A stretch of DNA of 64,000 nt from Neoscytalidium dimidiatum (lineage: Eukaryota > Ascomycota > Dothideomycetes > Botryosphaeriales > Botryosphaeriaceae): assembly GCA_037367355.1 (NCBI GenBank), contig CM074697.1, positions 372,001-436,000 of the forward strand. Direction: 5' to 3'. Below the pieces are notes generated by a model. The model saw nothing but the letters and a program-made list of their open reading frames with translations. It had not been told where the DNA came from and ran no database searches. The position numbers and the translations under genes were made by a program. Shown here piece by piece: positions 11,207-23,544 of this stretch; position 1 is the stretch's first letter, and every line of letters begins with the position of its first letter.

Positions 11207-11713
11207 GGGACAAACTTCTGTTGGAGCGAGACGGAAGTGACAAGGCTAACAATGATGAGATGAGACGAGCGACAATAGCTGATGTTGTTCGCGGTAAATG
11301 TGTTGCAGTAAAATCAAGATACTGGCTGTGGATGTTTGGTGAAGAGGAGAGGAAGAGAATAGACAACAGACGAGAAGAAGTACGCTGGCCGTGGCGGCTT
11401 TGCACGTACGGCAGGTGCGCACCTGCACTCAGAAACCTGCGGGAGTCGGAGACATGTACAAAACAAGGCTTGGTAGTGGAAAGAGCGCCTCCTAGCATTG
11501 TCTACTGCGTAATCAGGTAGCAATCGATGTCCTGCTTTCTCCCGTCCAAGTCTGAAGGGCCGCGCTGAGGCACCTTCCATCCATATCCGCGCAGCCGCGC
11601 TCGCGTCCCAGAGCGTCCCAGAACCCGACTGACTACAAAGATCGGTCGCTGGATCAGGAACGATACCATACAGCAGCAGTACATAACGCCGTGCTTTGAT
11701 TTCTCCAGATCCA
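11207..11713. other. Intergenic, no gene seen
   Basis: About 500 bases between the start of the APH-like gene and the stop of the CorA-like gene, both on the minus strand. It should contain the promoter of the former and the 3' UTR of the latter. Confidence 0.4.
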
Positions 11714-14700
11714 TCACCTTCTCAATGCCAAGGTCCCCCTCCTCACTAAGCCGCCTTGTGTTCTCCTCGTCGAAACAGAAATTTTCTCATCTGCACCTCT
11801 TCCGGGCGCTCCCACAAGACTCTTGCTATTTGCGAATGGCCTGACGCCATCTCCACGTCCACCAACGCCACCAGAGGTCTTCCGCCCATCAAGCAGGCCC
11901 AAGCATCCTCTCCAGGCATTTCCCAATTCGCCCGCCCACACCAGCCCCAGTAAGATGATGACAATTGTCAACGGAATCCCCGCAGCCCAGAAAACCCATT
12001 GTCGATGCGGCATGTCGCGAATGTCCGCAGTATTCATTCCCAAGAACCCGGACACGAATGACAACGGCAAGAAGATGATTGTCACAATGGTGAAAGCATA
12101 CACCGCAGCCTCCTGCCTGTCCTTATTCGAATCGATCATTTGCAGGTTCGTCGCCTGCAGGTTTGCTGCTGCTAAGCGCATGTCCTCGAAGCTGCGGAGC
12201 TTAGCCTCCACAGCAGCGACGCAATTGGCAACCACGACCGGCTCGACGCTGTACCCCAGCTCCAGGTAACCGCCCCCGGCCGCCGCTTCGCTGCGCTGTT
12301 CGAGCGCGCGGCTGAAGTCGTTGAGCACATTCAGCTGTTGGTTGAGCACAGTCTTGATGGCCTCAATCTCCTGCTTGAGAAAGTTAATGTACTTCTGATG
12401 GGCGCGGTTGAGCGGGTCCTCGTCGACGCGGCGGTTGAGCTGGTTGTAGTAGTTCCAGTACGACGCCATCACGTCTGGCCGCGTCCCCGTCACGTCCATC
12501 AGCAGCTCCTGCGTGATCAGGCTCAGGATTCCGAGCGGCATAGCCGCTGCTCGCTCTTCCAGCGGCTTATCCTGGAAGCTGCGCAGGAACCTGGGCCACG
12601 CTTCGCCTACTTTCCGTTCTGAGCACTCGAGGTGGTGGTTAAAAGCTGCTGGGTCGTCTGAGTTCCAACGGCAGACCGCGAGCGAGAAGTGAATCCAGGC
12701 GATGACGAAGTTGTCGGGTGGGTTGTCGCGTGATGGTCGCGGGACGTCGAGACCAGATAGGTTCTGGGTGAGGTCGCTCAGACGCTTGGCAAAAGCAGAT
12801 ACTTCGGGGAACTGAGGCTGTTCTGGGACGCTTGGTGTCTGATGAGTCAGTGCACGCCATTTAATTTCAGCAATTGCATTCTCGTACCTGCACGATCCGC
12901 TGAAGCGCTGCCCAAAAACAAACCGCGGCCGGGGCTTTGCAGTCAAGTGGGAGAAAGAATTGGAATATGTTCACCAATTCCGTGATGAATCCAGCCACGG
13001 ATCTTTGCCATTCCTGCTCTGTTTTCGTGTTGGTTGGAAGACCCTCGACGGCTGCCCTTAATGATTTATAAGAGGTGCAACTCCTCTTTCCTTCGAAGAA
13101 GGCTGTTTTGTACGCCTTTCGATCTCCGGGGTGGCTCTCTCGAAGCAAAAGCTTCTGTACTTCTTCCAACGCTCTATTCAGACGATTATCTATTGCCGAT
13201 ACTTCGCCCTTACTTCCTGTATTTGAAAGCCACGTAAAAATGTGGAACCGAGGTTGGGTAGTTTGAACTTCTGGGAGAAGGGGTTGCTCATCCAGAGGCT
13301 CAGAAATTAGGGTTTCACTATCATCCTCAGTATCTCCATTAATAACGACAGCTGACACTTTCATCGGAATTTGTCCAGCTCTGCACATCATTTAGTTGTA
13401 TTCCTATAGATGTTTTGGTAAGGACTCACTTCTTTCGTACTGTTAGGCGGACCACAGTTTTGCGAGCTTTTTCTAAGATCTTCGGCCAATCCTCCTCGCT
13501 TAAGACCGTATCATTGTACGTAATCTCCATACCGTCGTCAGCTACCCCCTCATGCTCGAAATCAGGGTCGTACAGATTCGCTTTGAGAAGCTTTGCTACC
13601 TCGTGAGCTCAAGTACCTTCTTTCTTTGAAGATCGTACTCACAAACCAAGAGCTGCACCGCTCTAACGGTAGGAGCCAAACATTTAATCCACCATCGGAT
13701 ATTTCAATGTATCCCGGTCCTGTTTGGCCTACTTCAGAGACTCCAAAGGATGGCTGTGATGTTATGTTTACTGAGTCTCTGACCATCTGAGAAGGATTCT
13801 CATTTGAGCATGTGAGCATGAAGGCTGTACAAATCAGTAAGTGTGAGACCAGTACGCAAGAGTTACGGGAGCTCGTTCTCTTTTCATTGCAGAAGTTTAA
13901 TACGAGCGGACTCACAATCATCAACAATCAACGCCCAAATCTGGCGTACGTGAAAAAGATAATCTTTTGGAGTGTTTGGTAGCTGTGTTACTGCCTGCTG
14001 AAAATCTTGTTCACGGCTTGCTGACGAGAATAGCGTTTGGAGCAGGGTTCGCTTCGGATGCGCCCTTGAGTTCTCTGGTAAAGCAGGTGGGCCGTATTTC
14101 TCAAGTGTGAAGAATGGGAAACATAGGAAATCTACCGTGGGAAGTTTACTTCCGTCACGCAGCTCCTGGTCGAAGTTTGGAATCATCCATCGTCCTTGCA
14201 CGCCTTGCTGCGTCAAAAGAGGCTTCTCAAACTGTCTCGAGATTCCTTTGAGCAACATCGAGGTATATTTTTTCTGTTCATCATCAAGCTCGCGAGCATT
14301 CTCGACTCTGCGCTTGGAGACCGTTAGCACATCTCACTTCACTTATTTTCCTTCACCTACCGTAAATGCCTCAAAGCTCATCACATCCTGCTTAACATGC
14401 CTGCAAAGGAATCAGCATCTTATACACCCATAGCCACAAAATGCAACACACTTACAACCACTCAAACAATCCACTCTTACCCTTCCTCCTCCACTTCCCC
14501 TTCCCCATCACCCCAACGTCCGGTTCCGCCCTCACCTCCGCAACCGGATCCTCTCCACCACTCCCATTCTCCACCCATCCAGACCACAACACCCTCAACC
14601 TCGACTCATCCCTCCTCTCCTCCACCACATCCTCCTCCTTGCCCCCGTCCTCCCCCTCCCCGTTCTCCCCACCATCATCCCCCTCCTCCTCCCCACCCAA

Positions 14701-15291
14701 CACTCCAAAAACCCCCCTCTCCCCCCTCCCCAACCTAAACTCATCGTATCTCCCACCCACCTCCACCTCCTCCAGCCCCTCAAACGCAATCCCCTGCTCC
14801 TCCCACGGAAACCTCTCGGGCCGCACACCCCCGCTCCTCAAATCCGGCGCCGCGAATCCACCACCTCCCTCGCCGCCATACCGCGGCCCATACCGCTCGC
14901 TGCTCCGACGGCGACGGCCGCCAATGCGCGACCGGATGCGCGGAGGCGCGTCGACGCTGACGTCGACTTCGTACGCGTCGTCGTCGTCGTCGTCGTCGTC
15001 GTTGCGGCGGCGCGTGATGGGGATCTCGTCGTAGACGGTGGTGTAGGACGCGGGCTCGGCGGCGGATGCAGGCACGGCGGCTGGAGGGGCGGCGACGGCA
15101 GGAGTGGTGTTGACGGTTGGGTACTGGTGTTCGGGGCGGGTGCGGGTGACGAGGCGGCGGCGGCCGGGGCCGTGGGCGGGGTGGTGGCGGGGGTAGGGTG
15201 GCGGGTAGCGATGAGGGCCGGCGGTGCTGGTGCTGGTGCGGGTGCGGCGGAGAGGTGGTGGGGAGGAGGGCCGGTTGTCGTAGCGGCGCAT
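11714..15291 (-). CDS. Large fungal CorA-like membrane protein
   Basis: Seven exons: 15291-14456, 14400-14361, 14312-13916, 13824-13643, 13599-13430, 13380-12888 and 12838-11714. They keep one frame over 3,243 bases (1,080 aa). The 43-base intron 4 is the least certain junction. The N-terminal ~270 residues are disordered, Arg/Pro-rich then acidic, with an Asp homopolymer. After GLFEWLH...MSFEAF comes the usual fungal CorA-like core: RWMIPNFDQELRDG, FPFFTLEKYG, HPKRTLLQ and HVRQIWALIVDD. The C-terminus has a helical stalk, a transmembrane segment IVTIIFLPLSFVSGFLGMN with the GMN signature, and a second segment WVFWAAGIPLTIVIILLG. CorA proteins carry Mg2+; whether these divergent fungal forms transport is not established. 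Confidence 0.88.
14977..15003 (-). repeat. Trinucleotide (GTC/GAC)n coding poly-Asp
   Basis: About nine GTC units on the plus strand encode an eight-residue aspartate run in the disordered N-terminus of the CorA-like protein. Confidence 0.9.
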
Positions 15292-16134
15292 GGTAGCTTT
15301 TCGTGCTTTCTTGCTGTTCTGCGGTTGTGGGTGGAGGGTTTGATGGGCAGGGCTTTTTTTTTTTTGGTTTTATAAAAAAGAGGACTCTAGCGGAGGATTG
15401 GGGTTTTCTTAGATCGTGCAAGTGGCAGATATCGGAGCGTACATCGCTATTTCAACTAGGTCGACAAGGCTGGACTGATGGCTACGAAGATCGAGCTGAG
15501 CTCAAGCTCCAGCTTGTCCCGCACTAGCGCCAACCTGCATCCCAGCCACCCATGCGCATCAGCTCCGTTGTGGCTTGACTTAGCGCCGTCCGAGAACGCA
15601 ATTATCACTGGTTACGATATGATTGACCGACAGATCCTCGCGGGAGAAAACGTCATCGGCAACTCTCCTCCGTCTCGACCCAATTGCGGTGGGTGGGAGC
15701 TGCGATGCCCGAATAAGGCCAAGATCGTTGGCAATGATGCTGTTCGCGTGAAATCATCTTCGTGAGACTTGACACAAAGTCATTAGCATTAGCGCAACTT
15801 CTGTGGTAAATTGCTTCAGCTTGAAGGCCGTAGGTGATAGATCACGCACTATCACGAATCGCAAGTGCGAAATCAGTTGAGGGCAGCCGGATGAACTACT
15901 TGACTACTAGTCGACTTGCAATACAATGATTTGCGAGCATGTATTAAACGACACCTCGGCTTGTGCTAATATGCTATGCAGGGTTCCGCTCCATGTGCGT
16001 TGTAGTTAGCCCAGTTTTAGCTTTGTAACGTACATTCATTTGAATCAGGGTATCCGCCGCCTATCCCAGCCCAGCTCCTCCCCCCTAAAACGCCGCAAAT
16101 AGACAATTAAGTATGCAAAGCACACACTAAGCCC
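15292..16134. other. Intergenic, promoter side of the CorA-like gene
   Basis: About 840 bases with no convincing gene. A long T run followed by a TATAAAA-like stretch lies at ~15352-15375, 60-85 bases upstream of the CorA-like start (seen from the plus strand). The far end holds the 3' UTR of the UPF0183 gene. Confidence 0.35.
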
Positions 16135-17791
16135 TCAGATAACAGTCAGCGTACTGACCGTATCATTCTTCAGCACCTCAAAGATCAGACCCGGGAAGCC
16201 AAATATTTCACTGATGCCGAAAGTGGAATCGACGGCTGGCGCTGCAGATGCTCCTCCAGGGGGGCCCTTCTTCTTCTGAATCGGCGAGCTTGTTGTCTCC
16301 TCAAAGCCACCAAGGAGCTCACAACTGCTTCCGGGACTGTCACCCCAGCCTCGGTTGAGTACCATGCCACGCTGCATTGACCGCTCTTCTTCTTCGGTTG
16401 CGCATGCAGACCTGAAAGCCTCACAGAGGCGTCCTTTAACATCCTTGAATGCCATCTCTGAGGTAAGTGATTCCCGGTAAAGCTCGGTCGGTACATGTTC
16501 AAGAGTCCAGCGGCTGCGACGGTGTCGATTGAATGGATATGAACCAGGCACGTTCCCATGGAATATGACTTTCGTTGCGACCAAGTTATTCCTGGATGTT
16601 GGGAAATCCTTGGGCACCTCGCGAGGTTCGTGTGGCGATGTTGGTGAAGGGGTTGAAATCGTGGTCGGTCTTGAAATGAGCACATCGAACCCGTGGTGGA
16701 AGTAGTTGTAAAAGTGTTCTGTGGATCCCGTATCCTCGGAATCCAGGTAAGTTTTCTCTCCCTCCTCAGACCCTTCTGACGCTTCCGGTTCGGAGCCTGT
16801 GAACGAGTCGTGGTCGTCCGTATCAGAAGACTCAACGTCTGGATATGTCATGGAGCTGACGCTGTTGCTCAAGGCGTCGAGAGTGTTTTGCTTGTTGCCA
16901 TGGATGGAGAGGCGGTTGTCATTCTTGCGATAAATTGCATCGGGTGGTCCAAGCTCTGTGATGAGATCCTGCGGTGTGGTCTCGCTGAGATTGATCCAAA
17001 ATGGTGGGCTAGAGCGCCTGACAAGCTCTATGCGGCCTTCCCCGTATATCCTAGCAACCTCAACTTCATCTGCTACATTGGCCTTGGCAGCAAGCTCCAG
17101 TGACCTTGGGTTGGGCGGGGTGTGAGAGAACAGAGTTCCTCGCGCTTTAGACCAGGACTCTCCATGGAATATGGCCATGGATGTGGCTGCGGAGGCTGCG
17201 TGGGAGGATAGTAACGAGACGAAGTCCTTGTCCGCGGACCACGATGAGGCTTGCAGTGGAAAGTTAAAAGCGATGCCTGGATATGACAAGACATATGTGC
17301 CCACTCCTTTCGTATCGTCTGCAGCTGGTGGGATGTACTCCCCCGCGTAAGTAGGACCGAGTAGCCTATCGTAGACGTGGCGGAAACGGGGCCCAGTTGG
17401 CCCGGCTTGAGCGCCCAAAGTGCTGATTCCTCCCTCTCCCGCCTTCACAACCTCCGTGTTCTTGTAGCTCAGCTTCGTCTTTGTGAAATCGATGACCTCA
17501 ATCAGGCGTAGGCGCTGATCTGGTCCGTCAAAGCGCAAGCGAATTCCATTCTCGGGCAGGGTGATGACGACGGGAATGCGCAAGGGGTACTTCGGGTCGA
17601 AAAGTATCTGGATCTTGGGGTACACGGAGGGCTGGGCTTTGATACGGGTGAGGATATCATGGAGTGAAGCGCCGAGCGCTAGGAGTTGTCAGTTCTAAGG
17701 CCACCATACCAGGAGTGTAGAGGTAGAACTCACTCATGAACCCCAGGGAGCGGCCCGGGGTTATGGATGTAGAAGGCGGAGGGCTAGACAT
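16135..17791 (-). CDS. UPF0183/PHAF1-family protein (phagophore assembly factor homologue)
   Basis: Exons 17791-17734 and 17678-16135 give 533 aa. After a short Pro/Ser-rich start the protein reads FMTLGASLHDILTRIKAQP, then IQILFDPKYPLRIPVVITLPENGIRLRFD and QRLRLIEVIDF, the characteristic start of the UPF0183 domain. The central part has YAGEYIPP and YPGIAFNFPL. The domain closes at the C-terminus with GISEIFGFPGLIFEVLKN. A Ser/Asp/Glu-rich insertion (about residues 300-340) is disordered. In animals PHAF1 works with BCAS3 at the autophagosome formation site; the role in fungi is inferred by family only. It is divergent from the kinesin-5 gene. Confidence 0.9.
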
Positions 17792-18472
17792 GGTGGCGAG
17801 AGCCGTCGAAGCGGCTGGATGAGAGTTGGGGCTGAAGCGTGGGAGAAGTCGGCGAAGAGAGCTACGAGCTGCGGGCGGGACCCTGAGCAGCCACGCACCC
17901 CGCGCCTAGCTAGCTGTATCACTACCTCGTCCACGTGCGGCGTTCACGCGCCCTTGTTTCCTATCACGACAGCAGCCAACCAAAGGCGCAGCCTGCGATG
18001 CAAGATCTATCCGCCACAACCTGGTGCCGCTCTATGTACAAACTGCAAGGGAGTGATATTGGTTGGAAGGCGATGCAAGCGCGATTGGCGAACTCTAAGC
18101 CGCGACAGGGAGGCTGCGGGATGGCTCCAGAGCACTGCAACAGGCCTCAGAAGCGACACATACGCAGGGTCACTTTCTGCTATACCACGTCGCTATGCGA
18201 TGATTAAAGGGTCGTCAGGAAGAAGCGCGTATGCTACTAAGGAAGCGAAAGAGTGCTGCTGCGCTTGTTCGACGATGATGTCGTCGGTCAGCCGCGTTCG
18301 GCGGTACTGACAAGGGCGCCTATCGATAACAGCGACCACGAGTCAGTCACGTCTGCCGATCTCTGTTTACACCACAACAAAGCGCCTGCCTCCTCCCACA
18401 TCTCCGAGCTCCCACGCCGCGACCGCAACACTAACCACCACAGCCCATCCCACCAACTCCTCTCAATTTACG
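17792..18472. promoter_or_regulatory. Shared upstream region of the UPF0183 and kinesin-5 genes
   Basis: About 680 bases between two divergent starts, so both promoters must lie here. Short ORFs inside are not protein-like. I see no defined motif that I can assign with confidence. Confidence 0.45.
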
Positions 18473-21400
18473 ATGGCAGGTCCTACAAGACCTGGCCCTA
18501 CCGCTGGCAGGATGACCTCCATGCGCCCACCTACCTCGCGGCACCTCCAGAACTTGCGCACCCAAGCTGGTACTCCGTCTGGTCGTGCATCGCCCGCCGA
18601 GTCTATCGCATCCGTCGCCACCAATGCAACCCGCGCAAAATCGCCTGAGTCACGAAAGCGCAAAGAGCGCGACTTCGACTCTAGAGAAGACACCAACATC
18701 AATGTCGTTGTGCGCTGCAGAGGGCGTAACGATAGGGAAGTCCGCGAGAACAGCGGCGTCGTCGTCTCTTGCACAAATGGCGTCAAGGGTAAGACGGTTG
18801 AGCTCTCAATGGGACCGAGCGCTTTGAGCAACAAGTCCTACAACTTTGACAAAGTCTTCTCCCCTGCTGCCGACCAGCAAATGGTCTTCGATGAGGTTGT
18901 GGCGCCTATTCTTGATGATGTGAGTGCCGTATACATCACCTGCACGCCTGACTGAGCACTGATAATCGTAGGTCTTGAATGGTTTCAACTGCACAATCTT
19001 TGCCTACGGCCAAACAGGCACAGGAAAGACCTATACTATGTCCGGGGACATCACCGATATGCTGCCGCTGCCAGATGCCGCCGGTATCGTCCCCCGCGTG
19101 TTACACGCCTTGTTCGGAAAGTTGGAAGCCGAGGAAGCCGAGCACTCTGTGAAATGCTCCTTCATCGAACTATACAATGAAGAACTGCGCGACTTGCTCG
19201 CAGCTGACGACAACATCAAGCTGAAGCTGTTTGAGGATAACAGCAAGAAGGGGCACTCATCCACCGTCGTCCAAGGAATGGAAGAATCGCATATCCACAA
19301 CGCATCCAAGGGAATCCAGTTGCTCCGTGAGGGCAGCCACAAGCGGCAGGTCGCCGCCACAAAATGCAACGACTTGAGTTCCAGAAGTCATACTGTCTTC
19401 ACCATCACCGTCTACCTGAAGCGGACATCTGATACTGGAGAAGACTTCGTCAGCGCCGGAAAACTAAACCTTGTAGATTTGGCCGGAAGCGAGAACATCC
19501 AGCGTAGTGGAGCAGAGAACAAGCGCGCGGCCGAAGCTGGTCTAATCAACAAGAGTTTGCTTACTCTGGGCCGCGTCATCAATGCTCTAGTTGATAAAAG
19601 CTCTCATATCCCATACCGAGAGTCGAAATTGACTCGCTTACTACAAGACTCGCTTGGAGGACGCACAAAGACCTGCATCATTGCTACGCTTTCACCGGCA
19701 AAGAGTAACCTTGAGGAGACGATTTCTACTTTGGATTATGCTTTCCGAGCAAAGAACATCCGCAATAAACCCCAGATCAACCAGATGGTCTCCAAAAAGA
19801 CTTTGTTCAAGGAGTTCACTACGGAGATTGAGAAGTTGAAGATGGAGCTTATTGCTACAAGGCAACGAAACGGCGTCTATCTTGCTCAGGAAACATATGA
19901 GGAACTGACTACCGAGAGCGAGTCTAGAAGGATCTTGGTTGAGGAACAAAAGGACAAAATTGAGACCATGGAAACCAACCTGCGGAACAAGGTCCAGGAG
20001 TTGTTTAACCTAACCACCAACCTTACGTCGCTGAAAAAGGATCACGAGGCTACGAAAACCATCTTGGATGGCACGAAGAGCATCCTTGAGAAGACTGAGG
20101 TCGTTTTAGAACACACGCGACAGAGCCTGTCTGAGGAGAGTGCTCTGAGGAAGGCCCACGCGAAGACCGAGGAAGAGCTTGCGAACATCGGACGGGATCT
20201 TATCTCAACATTGGGCAAGACTACCTCTGATATTGGCGGGTTACACTCAAAGCTCCGCAGAAGGTCTGACCTGCAGTCTGTCAACCGACAACAGTGGAGC
20301 TCTTCTCAAGCGCAGGTATCAAGTACTACAAACATGGTCGAGGAACGCATTGCTGGATTCCAGACTCACCAAGAAGAGCTCATGGCCGGTCTTGCGGTTA
20401 GAATGCAAGGGTTTGTTCAGGATGAGCTGCAGAAACTGGGAGCTTCCCAGTCGTTCCTTCAAGAGAAGATAGCCGCATTCGAGCAATCTGAGAAGGAAGT
20501 CAACGAACAGACAATGAAGTCTAGGGATGACATGAACGAAGTATTGGAGGAGATCAAGACATTGCGAGAGGAAGTGAAGCAGAAGGTCGGCGCTGGCTTG
20601 AACGACCTTTCCGCTGCCGCTGAGCGCATTTCGGCCGGCATTGTGACGGAGCTTGAAGCTTTCCACACGCAGCTTCACTCTTCTTATGCTGCTCTTGGTC
20701 GAGACTTCAAGGGCACTTTCGATGATCTCATCAAGCAATTGAATGATCAGAACAGCGAGGTGGACGTTCTCAGGAAGCAAATTTTGGCGGCCAACATGGA
20801 GGTTCTCGCGGCTAATAAGGCCGCGCAGGCCAGTGTGGTCTCTGTGGTGGAAGAGGAGAAGCAGAAGGCTGCTGCTGAGCGGGAGGAATTCCTGGCCAAG
20901 ATGACTGATCTTATCCGCTCAACTGCCGTCGCACAGGAGCAACGCTTGGCCGAGAGGATTGCCGGTGTCGGAAAGGACATTGACATTGCTAACAGCACTT
21001 TTGAGTCTGCTACCGAAAGTTATAGCCAGGGAATGGATAGCTGGGTCAGCAAGGCCACAGACTTGGTCGGCGGTGTTGTCAAGTCTCGCGAGAATGTCAA
21101 GACCAAGATCAAGGCCGACTTTGCCGCTGCGAACGAACACACTTCTTCCCTTCGCCAGACCACCGCATCGGTCCACGAGTCTACCGTCAATATCGTCAAC
21201 TCCCAGATGGAAAATATGGACTCTCAGCTTCACTCGCTGGACGAGATCGTTACCCGTGTCCGCGCCCAAAACGACGCTCATCACGCAAGCCATACCGAGT
21301 CCCTCTCCGCCCTTACCTCCAATGTTCAGGCATCTTATATCAATATTGGTGAACATTTCAACACATCCTTCTCTCGTATTCAGGACCTCAACTCCGACAT

Positions 21401-22115
21401 GGAAGCCAAGACAGCAACATTGCAAGCAACGCTACCATTGCTGGCGGAAGATGGAGAGATCCGTGGCCCTCTTAAGGAATTACGGGAGGATATCGAGCAG
21501 AAGGCTCTGCAAGAATATGCTCCTACGGGCGAGACACCTCAGATTACGAAGTATACTTACCCGACCGCTCTACCGCGGACTGAGGGCCAGGACTCTTTTC
21601 TCGCCAAACTCCGCCACAAGGTTCCCTCAAGCCGCTCAACCACTGCGTCTCCCCAGAAGAGCCCAACCAAGCGCATGGTCTTCACAGACGTTACCTCAAC
21701 CACCGAAGACGACCACACCACCACCTCTCTACCTGCCGCAGCCGCTCCCCGTCCCGCTAGCGCCGCCAGCGACAATTCTGCCACCACTACCGGCGGTCTC
21801 CGCGAACTCGACCCCAACACCATCAACCCTTCGTCCACCAACGTCACTGAAAGCGCCTCGGCTCCTCCAACTGTCGCGCTCAAGCTCGACTCGCCCACAC
21901 TTGCCACTGCGCAGCTGCCGCTCAAGAGGCAATATTCCGATAAGACGGAGAGCAAGCTGCCGATGAAGAAGCAGACAAGGATGACCGTCGCAGGTGCGCA
22001 GGGTCCAGTTGATAGGGAGAACCTGCCACAGGGTGGTAGCGCCGATTTCAGCAAAAGTGTGGGTGTTGGCGGCACTGGAAGGCGGTTGAGGAGTCATGGG
22101 GGTACAGCTGCGTGA
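18473..22115 (+). CDS. bimC: Kinesin-5 mitotic motor (BimC/Eg5/Cin8 family)
   Basis: Exons 18473-18919 and 18972-22115 give 1,196 aa. A basic, Pro/Ser-rich N-terminal extension precedes a motor domain starting TNINVVVRCRGRN. Visible nucleotide-binding elements: P-loop GQTGTGKT, switch I NDLSSRSHT, switch II DLAGSE, then the neck with TLDYAFRAKNI. A long coiled-coil stalk follows. The tail holds a BimC-box-like APTGETPQ with a TP site suited to Cdk1, which in this family controls spindle loading. The C-terminus has another Pro/Ser/Lys-rich stretch. Length and order match fungal kinesin-5, a homotetramer that slides antiparallel spindle microtubules. The intron falls inside the motor domain, just before the P-loop exon. 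Confidence 0.96.
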
Positions 22116-23544
22116 GTCAGGAAAAGGTGGCTGTGAACGGTTGTAGGTGTATTTTAACCTGATACCTCTGGGTGCGATGGATCGAGGGTGGGAACGGCGT
22201 TTTCAATGGTTGGCACTGCGGTCAGGCTAGTTCATCGCTGTTTCTCTCTCTGCTGCGCGATTTTCTTTTGTTGTTGTGTAGGTCATCTCTCGTTGGGTAC
22301 GACTTGTTGTTTCCTTGCATTTGAGGGTGTTTGGCGGTGCTGGGATCGGGGGTTTTGTGCAGTGGCACGTGTTAGGTCTGGATTGAGCTTCTTGTGGATA
22401 GGCTTCGTGGGTGGGTAATTGGTGGAATTCAGAGATTTATCCTCTACTAGCCGTTGTGTACACAGGATCTCTAGGTTTGTCAGTATCGGCCGATAGGATA
22501 GCCGGAGGTTTCCTTATGTCCGAAGAAAAGGAAAGACGTGGGTTCCATCCAAGCATAGAAAGGAACCGCGACGTTAAAGCGTAAAAAGATAGGGTCCGTC
22601 CGGTGCCCGACAATAATGTCGAGCTGGTTTGGACACAGAGCCTCTTAAGCGGCGAGTATGTTAAGGCTGCAGGGGCTAGCGCATGTGAAATTAGGCTTCA
22701 CTAAATAAAGCGACAGACTCGTTGGACTGCATTACTCAAATGAGATAGACTTGTTCTCCTGGCCATCCACGGATCTTCAGAGAAACTCGCTAGAACAAAA
22801 TATATATATTATAGTACACATGCCGTGGGTAACGCTTGGCCCCATATAAAGACGAGACTATTAACGCTCTTGAAGAAGATGGATGTTACGCAGGTCGTCC
22901 TTATGGTGAGGCCCAATCTCTACATCCGAGAGTGTCGTTCTGCAAATGCTCTTCTCTCTCCGCGTTTTTCTTTTTTTTTCTTTTTTTTCTGGAGCTGCAA
23001 ACAATCCAGATCTTAGGCATTACGCCGTTCGGCAACTTGCGGGGGATTCGTTGCTATAGCCATAATCCTGATCACGCTGTATAATTAAAATATATGCGTA
23101 AAGTTCTATATATGAACTTTGTAGGATTCCGAGGCGGCATGCATGTGATGGATGCCGCGTGAATCACGGCTAAAATCGTGCATGCGCTTGCCATCGAGGC
23201 TGTGGTCAGTAGTTCGGCGAAGCAAGCCTTTTGGCCCCAGCCCCGCTCAAGGGCGCCCCAACCTGCTCTGACACAGCTGTGCGGAACGATGTAGCTGCCT
23301 TCTCAGCCGCACTTGCAGCCGGCTGTGCTTTTCCTTGCCTTTTCGCCTCACTTTTTGCCTGCTTCCAGTGCGCCGCTGATGCAAATCTTATCAGCAAAAA
23401 CACTCCGTATCGATCGGTCGGGTTCTTAGCATGGCTTCTGCAACACACGCATTGCGACTCATCATCAGCTACTCTCGACTGTCTGCCGTTCACTCTCACA
23501 GACCGCGCTAGTCGTGACGACTTCCTGGGACCCCTGCGACTGCC
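22116..23544. other. Intergenic, no gene seen
   Basis: About 1.4 kb. It includes an AT-rich patch (~22796-22825), a pyrimidine run near 22967-22990 and another AT-rich stretch near 23080-23120. No ORF has a recognisable domain. It holds the 3' UTR of kinesin-5 and the promoter of the kinase gene. Confidence 0.4.

Noticed and set aside
20959..21966. 335-codon ORF in another frame of kinesin-5
   Set aside because: Overlaps the coiled-coil and tail coding sequence; Ser/Pro/Arg-rich, random-like.
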